From Sanderia malayensis (Eukaryota > Cnidaria > Scyphozoa > Semaeostomeae > Pelagiidae): a stretch of 64,000 nucleotides of DNA. Below are positions 1 through 11,400 of this stretch, one piece after another (positions within the stretch are counted from its first letter, which is position 1; the number at the start of each line of letters is the position of its first letter). Location: the NCBI GenBank assembly GCA_013076295.1, contig RQOL01000658.1, forward strand, positions 434,001-498,000. Direction: 5' to 3'. The notes beneath the pieces are model-generated. The model was given only the letters and a program-made list of their open reading frames with translations, had not been told where the DNA came from and did no database searches. The translations under genes and the position numbers were made by a program.

Positions 1-3000
1 TCCGTTCGTCGAGCTCGTCCTTCTGTGCATTAATGGCGTTGCTGATTTCACTGGCAACTTGAGAAGCCGAATCCATCATTTTGCTGCAAGCAAAGACACA
101 GCTGTAGAACACACTGTCCACTGTAAAACACGCGTTCATACAACATCACATGGTTTCATCCATGAAGCAAGTCTGCGCATAACTATTAGCATCTACTTTA
201 CAATGCTGCACATTGCTATTAGCATCTACCTTACAATTCTGCCAAAACTAAAGCAATATATCATCGCATGTTCATGTGGTATAGTACACAGAAGTAAAGT
301 AAAGAATCGATCAATACTTACTCTGGTGAAGTTGTCTCATCAAACAAGTTTACAGTATCGGATACAATCGATTCTGCAACTCTTGACTGAATAAAGAAAT
401 AAAATAAGTAAGGGTGCGAGAAAGAGAAACAATCTAGAGAGGAAATCAAATGGTCCTATCAAAGCTAAGCTTTAAAGGGTCAATTAGGCAGAGCGAACAA
501 AGAGGAGGGTGGCATGCGATATTCAATATGCCTTCCTGAGAATCATATCACATACCCTGCTTAATTCGCTTCGAATATCTTGTTCTGCTTTGTCCACCTC
601 ATCGAGAAAATTCATTATGTTTCTGGAATGAAACAACATGAAACAACAACAGGCGAAATAAATAGGAAACAGGGGTTTCGGAGAAAAATAAACATAACCC
701 CAAAAATAGCCCAGTGACATTCATGCGGATATCAGTTCATATGGAAGAAAGATGCACGTGGCATGGCAATTCACAATAATCACGGCGGGGTGGCGTAGGG
801 GTTAGGGCGGTGGTTGAATCGTTGAAGCCAGTATGCATGCAAAGGTTCAAATCCACGGATGGTCAGAAAACAGCCAACCTCGGAAGACAGCCAACTCAGC
901 TGTTTTCTGAGGTTGGCGATAGGGTGCCCATAACGTACAGTGTAACCAGTTAGTAAACATACTAAATAACATTGACACATAACTACAAAGAAATTATTAT
1001 TGTAGACATACCTCAGTTTATCTGCTGTTAGCAATGGATTGTTTTGTTGCCTTTGGTTGCTCGCTGAATCTAAACTTTGCAGCTTTTCCGTCGATAAATA
1101 CTGCTGGGAGAATGAAAATAAAACGTTGTTGTCAACTCAACGTATTGGCAAAATATGAGCCAGGTTCACTCAAGACAATCGTACAGAAGATAAACATGTC
1201 ATAAATGCATTGGCCGTATGTTTGATATACATCTGTGTCGGGAAATTTGCTAAGTATCATGAGGCAGCGTGAACAAGAAACGTCAGTCAGCTAAAACAAC
1301 TTAGACTGAAGGTTCAATGTTTCACTCACCAGTTCCTCTTCCCCTTTGCCCGCAGGACCTGGAAAATAAAAAAAATAGCTTCAAAAACCAGAATTCTACA
1401 TTCTACATTCAATTAGAAGAAACAAAACAGAAGGATAAAACAGCTATGTGACAAGACTAGAGTTGCAGAAACAATATCATTACCCCAGACATCTTTTACT
1501 GGTTTCTTTGGGTTCGTCAACTCTGGGGGTTCAGCTTCCAATTCCTTAAGAGTATTCATTAAATCATCAAATGTACTTCCTCTTGCTTCACTCTCTACTT
1601 TGCTGTTGACAAAGGCGAATGCATAGCTTGGTTAAATCTTCCAGAAGCACATGCCACAATCTCACCTATCTTATCAGAAGAATTGTTACATTGTCATGCA
1701 AAAAAATATCTGACTACCTCGAGGATACATGAGCATTGCTATCTGTTCTATCTGTTGAAATGACGTCAGTTTGACCGTCCTTATTGCTTCTTCCGTACGT
1801 CGAGCCCTGCAAATCAACAACATGGCAAAGTTCAGATCACTATGTAACCAAATGTATGTATCTGAGTATTTTCGATCACTTGAGATCGAAATTAATCATT
1901 AATCACCTCAAAAATCTCATTCACTTTGCGGCCAACACTGCTTGCCGTCTCAGGCCTGCCTTGCAAAACATCCCCTGATCCTTTGCCATTATCTGCACCT
2001 TTCGAATTGGTCGTATTTTGGACTTTCTTTGTCTTGCTTTTTGTCTTGGGTTGCGACTTTTGCTTTGAAATCTTTCCACTCTCTTGCAAGAATCCCTAGA
2101 ATGAATGATGAGCAACACTTAAAGTTAATGTGGTTTTAATTAATTAAAAGTTAAAGCAAAACAGAGCTCCTCCGCTTTTTCAATAATTCCCCCGCAGAGT
2201 CTATCCATCATTTCAAGTGTCTGTCTGTCTATCCTTGAAGCACGAACAGATACTTATGAGAGAAACTAACAATGCCAGTCAGATAATGTAAAATCTCAAA
2301 GCAAACATACAATTTCATGTTCGGATATCACTTTATCTCTAACTCTCTTATCTTCTCTTTTCTTCTGCAGTTCTTCTATGGCTGCTTTCCTTGCTAATCT
2401 TGCCTTCTCCTCTCTCCTTTTCAGTCTTTCCATTTCACTGTTGTACTGTGACTTAGCCTGTGAAGTAAACAACACACAACCAACATCATTAAAGTACCCA
2501 GTCAAGAAGCAAAGAAGACACAAAAACAATAAAAGAAAGAAAAAGCAAGAATACAAATTAGCAAAGTGATGAGCCAACCTGTTCGCGTTCGTAGCTGAGT
2601 CTTGTTTGCATTTCCTCCTTCTTGCTGGTCATCATCCGTTTGATGGCTGCAGCACCGGCAGTTCTTCTAATCTTAGCCCTGCGAAACCACCTCTGGATAG
2701 CAACGGCTGCTTTTTCTCTCATCTCGATCAGGTAATCATCAGTTTTCTTCTCAATCCCTTCGACGCTTCCCCAACTTCCATCCACAGCATCATCACCTGA
2801 CTTCGACCTTTTAAATTCAGTCTCATCCACAATCTTGTGATCTGCATTGCCTCTGGTATCAGCAACGTGAACGGCATTCCAAGTGGCATTTTGAGCAGCA
2901 AACGGCTTCTGTTCTTCTGTATTCGTTGCTTGAGTGAAGAATGCACCACTTCCAGACTGAAATTCTTCATAGAAGCCTGCAATTCATAAATAGAGAGACA

Positions 3001-4905
3001 TTGCCCATCAAAAAGGACATATCAAATTCAACCTAAGCAACTGCAACAACTTTGGGATTCGTTTACTTGAAATAAACTGGACCTTCACAGCTCTGTGACT
3101 CAGGTTTACATTGAGGTTTGTAACATTTGTGAAAAGTAATTTTTCATAAAGTTCATTATTGTTCTCAAAAATGGTTATAAACCTCAAGCAGAAACCATTA
3201 TACAGAACCAAGACAAATTACCTTTGAGTTTTCTATCGTTCTTAGCATTATTTGATTCCTTTGTTATCAAAAAGGACTTTGAATTGTGGCCATAATCATT
3301 GGACTCCAAATTCTCTTCTTTTCTTCTGGCAGATTGGATCCGCTCTTCGTCTACTGTGGCATTTTCAAAGTCGAGGAATTCATCAATGGAAGGTCTCTGT
3401 GGAGGGACGCTATAGGTCGCCTTTGATATGTCACTTCGAGGCTACGATATCACAGTGAAATCAACTTAAATAGAATCTAAAGCATGCATTACAAATAACA
3501 CAAATCCTCAAATTTCCAAGAGCAAAAGAGGATTCTTAGTTAATATTTAAAAAGCTATGGTATGCAGCTAGTTATAAAATTATTGGTTCAAACATGCTGC
3601 TACTTGCAATATATTCAATATACAACTTCAACATCTTGACACTTGGCATCAATATCCTTGCAAGTTATTATCAGGATGGGAGCTTATTAGATGGGAACTT
3701 ATTCAAAAGTGAAAGTTTATTCAAGGATTGACACTACGCAATGCATCAAGCACAGCTACACAGGTCTAAACAGTGAAAAAGATGAAACTTCAATTGAACA
3801 TAAAGATGAGATCTAAAGAAGATTGCCTTCCATAGGTTAAAAGAGTCACAATCTAACCTTCTATTGAGATAGCTAACTTAAAATCATTTAAAAAAGGGTA
3901 GACAGAAAAATGAATCATACCGTTTCACTGGGGATACCATCTGATGATATGAACCATGCTGGCTTTGATGGAATACTTTTGCTGCTGGACTTCTTTGTAC
4001 TTGTTGCACTGAGAAACAAAGATATACAAGTCAGTGTTGAAAAAACTTATCATTGCAAAACTAGCAAAACAGCAAATAGATATTAGAGCAACATGTAATA
4101 AAAACAAAACATATGGCATACAGTAGATATCATAAATCACACATGTACTTAACATACGATAAGAACTAAATACAATGAATCCAACCTTTTCTTTGGAACA
4201 GGATCCCGATCTCCTCTGTTATTTTTAGTCTCTCCAGAAAATTTGCTTTGTTTCCATAAGCCAGCACTTGAGGAAGTTAATCTTGAACTATCTTTTTTCG
4301 GTCTGTTTTTAAAAGCTGCAACTCCAGAGCCGCTTACTGAAAGCTCATCTGACCCAAAATCTGCAGACTCCTAAAAATAGCATATTTTGCGAATGTTAAC
4401 ATTATGATTATTTATGTATAAACTGAGAGGTATTTTCCAAACAAGAGCAATGTGGATAAGCAAAAGAAGAAAGCCAAAAAGTCACTGCAAAGTGGACCAA
4501 ACCTGGACATGATACAGAAAAAAAACCAAGGATAACATAACATAAAGAACCTGTATATGTTGCATCCTGATTATTGTTCAGAAACAATAATCTATTGTCT
4601 TTTCTATTGTTTTGAGCAGAAAAATCATCCTGGGGATTTTAAATCTATGGGTTTACACATGGGAGCACTTACTGGAGCCAATATTTTAAGTCTATGTATG
4701 CCATAGCCATGCCATGCCTAACTAAGCCAAAGGGCCGAAAATTGGCAGCTAGTAGATTTACCTGACTAAAGTTTGACCTTGAAGAATATAAAGGTGTCTT
4801 TAACCGATTTGACCTGGCACGACTAGCTGTCTTAGAGCTCTTTTGCTCTCTCAAGTCTCCAACTGCAACAAAGTTAGCACTGAGCGGTCTCTGCCTGGAA
4901 GCCAT
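1..4905 (-). CDS. CEP131: CEP131 (AZI1)-like centrosomal/ciliary coiled-coil protein, 3' part outside window
   Basis: CEP131 is a centriolar-satellite protein needed for cilium formation; here only the N-terminal half is present. Fourteen phase-consistent exons can be read on the minus strand: 4762-4905, 4186-4370, 3921-4008, 3222-3441, 2579-2976, 2311-2457, 1907-2095, 1717-1806, 1484-1602, 1330-1358, 1012-1103, 556-622, 322-386 and <1-50. The start is the ATG at 4905 (MASRQRPLSAN). The exon at 2579-2976 holds an IQ-like calmodulin-binding helix (AVAIQRWFRRAKIRR). The next holds the charged helix EEKARLARKAAIEELQKKRE, and exons 12-11 give NNPLLTADKLRNIMNFLDEV, which matches the family's SEAKLQSIMSFLDEM segment. 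The first exons are serine- and lysine-rich and disordered, as in vertebrate CEP131. The gene shares a roughly 500-bp upstream region with the phospholipase gene. Identification is firm; the smallest exon (29 nt) is the least certain. Confidence 0.88.
783..960 (+). repeat. tRNA-derived SINE in a CEP131 intron
   Basis: A pol III A-box-like stretch (TGGCGTAGGGG, 791-801) is followed about 43 bp later by a perfect B box (GGTTCAAATCC, 844-854). The stretch between them has no clear tRNA cloverleaf. The downstream body contains short inverted segments (CAGAAAACAG/CTGTTTTCTG and GCCAACCTC/GAGGTTGGC). It lies in the CEP131 intron between the exons at 556-622 and 1012-1103, on the opposite strand to the gene. 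I see no clear target duplication, so the ends are approximate. Confidence 0.6.
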
Positions 4906-5405
4906 TACTCGCAGCCTGTCACCAAACAAACCGAACTGAAACTTCATGTATGAATGAAAAGAAAGTTTGTCAGTCAAGTTTCAAAATTTCATGTCATAAT
5001 TATGATAATAATCGAATAACAATTTACAAAAGAACTAAGATAATAAAGCTTTCTGATTAATTTGTGGATGTACTTATTCACATAACACAAATATTGTTGC
5101 AAAATCCAGAATTTTTCTTTGTTTGTTTATCAACTTGGAAATGAGAAAATTTCACTCAATCTCAATGTATTCACTTATAAATTAAATAGATGAGGCTCAT
5201 TGATTACATATTCTGCTTATTTGGAGAATAGAGTTCCTTTTTGCTGTCGATTTTAGGTGGAAGAACAAGTTAGTTTGTGCCAAGGCAAATCATGTGCTTA
5301 TGACGTCATTATCTCTCTCTGACGTTTTGATGGGAATTGCTGTTGAGTTGAATTGTTTTGGTGGAAATCAAAGCAGGAAGAAGGCTGGTCAATTATGTCA
5401 AGGTG
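4906..5405. promoter_or_regulatory. Bidirectional promoter region CEP131/phospholipase C with a consensus CRE
   Basis: About 500 bp separate the two divergent start codons (4905 minus, 5406 plus). The region is A+T-rich and holds a perfect palindromic cAMP-response element TGACGTCA at 5301-5308, followed by a TGACG half-site near 5330. No coding segment is visible. That both genes use this stretch is inferred from the head-to-head layout. Confidence 0.5.
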
Positions 5406-8400
5406 ATGGCTTCTTCTGGTATTCTCGGCGATTTTGAACCAACTTCAAGCTCACCTGATTTAATTGTTGACAATTCTGGTATCGGAGTTGCTCATGAGCA
5501 GGAGAAAAAGAAGTTTGTTATCAGAAGTGGCTACCTTTGGAAGAAAAATGCTGGATTGGCTACGTCAACAACTTCTTCCAGCTCCAGATTTTTCGTGTTG
5601 ACAAGTGCATCGCTTGATTATTACAGAAATGATAAGTGTGTAGGTACTTTTATAAACAAATATCTTAATTTCATTACTATCAATACATCAAATAATCAAA
5701 GAAGATCAAGAACTTTGTAATTTAAGAGCAAAGTTTGCTTTATACGAGATCAATTGTGTCCCCCAGAGGAGGGTATGCCCGTGGAGCATTCCCAGATGGT
5801 TTGGCTAAATTATTTGTATCAATTTGTTTTCACAGGAGAAATTAAAAGGTAGCTACCCACTGGCTACTATAACAAGTGTAAGTGCCATAAATGAAAATGC
5901 AAGTACGATGAAGTTGACATTTCAAATGGAAAGTCCTTTTCTACTGCAGGCAGGTGAGAGAGCCATTTGCCAAGAATGGGTACACGCCATACAAGAGGGT
6001 AAGGATTCTTCTAATGCAATCTGCAATTCTACACAAGCCTTGCATGCTCTTGCAGTTAATTACATTGATAACAGTAGCCTGGTTTATGGATTTTACTTGT
6101 TTTGAAGTGTTTGCTTTGAGTGTTAAATTTTAGTACCAGACAAAAAAGGTTAAAGAAGCCCAGAAAGCTTCACCGTTATCCGAATCTACGTCTATATGAT
6201 GTGTTTTCTTTAGGCATTCGTAAATGGTCAACGAATGACAGAGATTGTACATATTCTGAAGTCATTGGTGATGATGAAATGGGTGTAAGAGTGTTAATAA
6301 AAATCTAACTAATCACCATCACTAAATCTATTTATTTGTTCTTTCCTAAATGAAATATTTTTTATTTGTAGATTATCTTTCCTTCTCAAACATTTTCAAA
6401 GAAAAGCAAGCTTGAAGGTGATTCTACTTTGCACAGATTCTGTGTTGTATTTTTCAAAAACAATTCTATAGTGTGAAATCAAGGAAACTGTTGGTAGTTA
6501 ATTGTCTGGGTGCAATTTTATTCAATTTCAGAGCAAACAGCATGTTTGGATGGTGAATTTGCCATGATCAAATATTCGCGTGCAGGCAAAGCAGCTATAC
6601 CACATGAGCGAGTGTTCTGTCTTGACAAAGACAACTTGGTAGTTATTATAAATTGACAATAAATACCTATGCATCACAGTAGCATGCAGCATTCTTAGAC
6701 ATGTGTATTACAGTTGTAAATTTATTTTGTAACAGCAAATAATGTGGAAAAAAGCAAGAAAAGACTACTCCTACAAATGCACAAGCAAGTAACCAATCAT
6801 CCCATCAATGCATTGACAATCACTCTGAGTCACCATGGGTGATGACATTGCTAACCCATCTGTCTGCAAACTCAACTAACTGGAGGTTATCTTTTTCAGT
6901 TGAGCTAAGCAAAATCATAGAAGTTCGCTGTGGCCAGCAAACCCGCAATTTTGTACAATTTCCATACTTTGAAGTCGAAAAGCAATCATTCAGTTTGATG
7001 TTTGAAAGAGAGCATGGTATTCAATTTAAATACACTGAGCCTCTACTTGCACTTCAACTACATTGCAGCAATGTATGAACAACAAAACTAAAGACAGTAT
7101 TTTCCTTTTTTCGTGAACAGGTGAATGGAGCTCATTGATGTCATTGGATTTGATTTGTGATTCAATGCTTGCTGCTCAGTCCTGGAAACGTGGGGTAAAC
7201 ACCCTTTTGTCACATTGTTAACTACTAGCTTCTAACTAAATGCAAAGTCATCTTGTATCATTCTATGAAAGCCGTATTTCTTCACAATCAAATATAAAAA
7301 ACAAAGTACCACGTGAAGTGGTCAGCATGTGCAGCACCGGGTGACGTGGTGCAGCACAGAAGCGTGTATCATGACATAATGGTATAAAGGAGGGATGGTT
7401 GAGCCGTTAGTCATGGGAGGTACATGGATGGAAAGATGAGCTGCGGAAGTTTTCCATTTTACAGCTGAAATCGTTATTGGATTTTTGTTGTATTTTGCAG
7501 TTGAAAGCCCTGATCTATGGAGATGAAAATCATCCTCCTCTACGATCTTTTCAGGAGCCACAAGATCCAATAATCATGTATCCTTTCGATCAGCCAATAT
7601 ACAAATGAATGAAGCATACTCTTCATTCATCCGTCTTTGCACGGGAATGCTTTTCCTTCTTCATATTTATGCTTCACAAAGCATTTTCTCCAAAGCCAAC
7701 CTTCGCTTCAGGTCTGTAAATAATAAGCATTTAGTGTATATAAATCTAACATTGTCTTCCTTAATACTGGTTAGTTATCTTAAACGCCTCTGGGCCACAA
7801 TGCAACGCAAGGAAAGAATATCACACGAAGAAGCTTTCGACTTTGTTCACAACCTTAATCAAAATATCAACAAAAGAAGCCTGCGAAATTTTATACGTGT
7901 AAGTCGTGACTTATTTTTTTCCTTTGCTCTTTCTTCCTTATTTATCTTCGTCATATTCTTCATTCTCTTCTTTTTTCTTTTTTTATCGCTTTCTTCTGCT
8001 TTTGACGTTCTTTCTGCTTTTTGTTTGTCTTCTTCGTTTAATCCTTTTCATATTTCTTTTCTCTTGCCATCATGTCCCGCTTTCTCCACTTCTTGTCTTT
8101 CCACTGTTCCATCTTCTTTCTCATACAAAAAATGGTGGGAGATGGGCCAGTGTTGATGGGCCAGTGTTGACCTGATATTTACAAATGAAGAACATATGAT
8201 AGACGATTTAAGATCTACTGAACCGTTAGGCAAGAGTGACCATGTGGGATTACTTTTTCAGTATGTTTGTTATTCTGGAATCAATGTAAATGATACACAA
8301 AGGGAGAGATACAATTACTGGAAAGGTGACTACGTCTCAATACGAAACATGCTTTCCGAGGTTACCTGGGAGAATGAAATGGGTGATATGAATGTAGACG

Positions 8401-11400
8401 AAAGTTGGTCTTTCTTCAGAGACAAAGTTATAACAGCAATTAAAGATTACGTTCCACTGTCCGTGCCAAAAAAGCCTAATGCAAAACCCCCATACTGGAA
8501 TAAAAGTTTGACACGACATGTGAGAAAGAAGTACAACCTCTTCAAAAGATGGGAAAGAACCGGACGAGAATCTCATTACAAAGAGTACGCTAAGCAGAGA
8601 AATATGACCAGTAAAGTATTACGGAAGAATGAACGGCTATATGAAAGGAGTTTAGCTAAAGAATTTAAGGAGAAACCAAAGCATTTTTACGGATATGTTC
8701 GAAATAAAATGAAAACAAAGGCCAATGTTCCGCAGCTGCAACGTAGTGATGGATCTATGACAGAGTCTGATCAGCAGAAAGCTGATGTTTTAAATGAATT
8801 TTTCCAGTCAGTGTTTGTGGAAGAGAACACTAGTAAGCTTCCTGATTTTGACATCAGGACCGATAATATAATAGAAGATGTAGAGTTCACAGTAGAGGAT
8901 GTCAAGAAAAAATTGGACCAACTGAAGGAAGACAAGGCAGCAGCACCAGACTGTATCCCACCGAAAGTCTTGAAAGAACTTAGGAATGTATTAGCCCTGC
9001 CACTCTATTTAATATTCAGAAAGTCACTGGACGAGTCTTATTTGCCAAGTGAATGGAAGACAGCAAACATAACTTCGATCTTTAAGAAAGGAAGCAAAAA
9101 ATCGCCAGGGAACTACCGACCTATAAGTCTGACGTCGGTCGCATGTAAGATCATGGAGTCCATTATACGAGACGCGGCAGTTGAACACTCAAACAAAGAT
9201 GACTTGTTCTGCAGTGAGCAACATGGCTTTACAAAGGGAAGGTCGTGTTTGACAAATTTGTTAGAAACTCTTGAGAAATGGACCCAGGCAATAGATAAGG
9301 GACTAAGTGTTGATGCCATATATCTTGATTATCGCAAAGCTTTTGATACTGTTCCGCATGAACGATTGTTGAAAAAACTTTACAGCTATGGCTTACGAGA
9401 AAGAGTTTTGAATTGGATTGGAAATTTTCTAAAAGGAAGGAAGCAACAAGTTGTCATCAATGGAGCAAAATCAGAGTGGGCAGACGTAAAGAGTGGAGTA
9501 CCACAGGGGTCTGTTTTGGGGCCATTACTCTTTTTATATTATGTTAATGACATTCCGGAAACTGTTGTTTCAACTATCAGCATGTTTGCAGATGATACTA
9601 AGCTATATAGAATAATGAGCAATGACAATGATGCAACAGTATTACAGAATGATCTGCACAAATTATGTAACTGGTCAAAAGACTGGTTATTGTCATTCAA
9701 TGCTGAAAAGTGCAAGCACATGCATGTAGGAAAAACTGTGGACAATCAAGTAAACTATACCATGACAAATAACGGTGAAAGGACGCAAATTGAAAGATCT
9801 AAATGTGAGAAAGATGTAGGCGTGTGGATATCTGATGATTTGAAACCATCTACTCAATGCAGTAAAGCTGCAGCAAAGGCGTCAAGTTCTCTCGGATTTA
9901 TCAAGCGAGCATTTAAACACATTGACAAAGATAGTTTTGTGATTCTGTATAACTCATATGTACGACCGCACATGGAATATTGTGTGCAAGCATGGTCTCC
10001 TTATTATGTGAAAGACATTGATTGTTTGGAGAAAATCCAGAGGAGGGCAACAAAACTCGTCAAGCATATAAGGAAATGGACTTATGAACAACGATTAAGT
10101 TACTTGGGGCTATACTCGCTTAAATGTAGAAGAGAAAGAGGTGACCTGATTGAAACCTTTAAGATTCTAAATGATTTTGAAGGCATTAACAGTGGCCAGT
10201 TTTTTAAGTTGTCGACAGAGGCACGTACTAGGGGGAATAGTTTCAAGCTATACAAAACACATGCAAAACGTCTTGTAAGGAACAACTTTTTCAGTCAGAG
10301 AGTCATAAACGCATGGAATAATCTACCTAACGAAGTCGTGAGAGCCAAGTCAGTTAACGAGTTCAAAGCGAACATTGATAAGCATTGGAACAAAACTGGA
10401 TATGGATACCAAATAGGCTTATAAGCCTAAACACTAAATCCATAAATTTGTAATTGTAATTGTAATTGTAATTATTCTCACTGTTTTCATTGTTCTCCCT
10501 TTTCCTTCACATTCTGATCACAATATCTTTTACGTTGAAGAATATTTCAAGAACTCAGCGAGGAGTCCTCAAATCATCTGGCTCTCTTAACTGGGATTCC
10601 TTTGTCATTCTGTTCAACTCGTTGGTCAATCCACCAGAAGTAAGACATTAGACATTTACATTCACTTTGTTCGGTTCTGGAGTCTTTTGTAATCGTAACC
10701 TCGAATTTCTATCACTTGAAGGTTCACGACATATACAAATCTTATCTCAAATCGTTTCCTGATCTTGGCTTGACTCCTCAAGAGTTCATGGAGTTTCTTG
10801 AGATAGAGCAAAAGGTGCGATGCTCTTCTTTATCAGTGTCCATTCTCGATAGGTGTGCATTAGTAGATATCCTAGTGACGTTTTCATGTTGTTTTGCTAC
10901 AGGAGAGGAACGTAACGATCAAGGCTTGTGTCGACTTGATAGAATACCACGATAAAGCACATGTGTTTTATAAAAGAATTTGTGCAAGAGGTGATCCAAA
11001 TGCGTTTCAGAACAGCAGACGTTTACTCTCCTACCATGGCTTCCTTAGGTACACATATAATACAGCAAATTGCATACATGGGTTTAATACGAACTTTTTA
11101 TCACGCCGATCATTTCTAATCTAGATCTTCTGTGTTCCATTTCAGTTTTCTTCGAAGTACAGACAACTCAGTATATGACTTCAACCACACGAATGTTTAC
11201 CAGGTTCATATATCTCGTTGTACATCTTCATATATAACGTTGTGCGTGCAGATATGTAAACCCCATTCACAGTTGCTTTATTGACTCTTTTTTAGACATT
11301 GCAGTATAATGATTCTTTCTCTCTCTGTCTTGGTCTGGAGCGATTTCTCAATCTCTAATGAGTTCGATACAGTCCAACATATACGTCATTTTGTTTGGTA

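Noticed and set aside
7903..8156. Hydrophobic Phe/Ser/Leu-rich open frame upstream of the LINE
   Set aside because: It is a translated pyrimidine-rich tract at the 5' edge of the LINE; low complexity, no domain.
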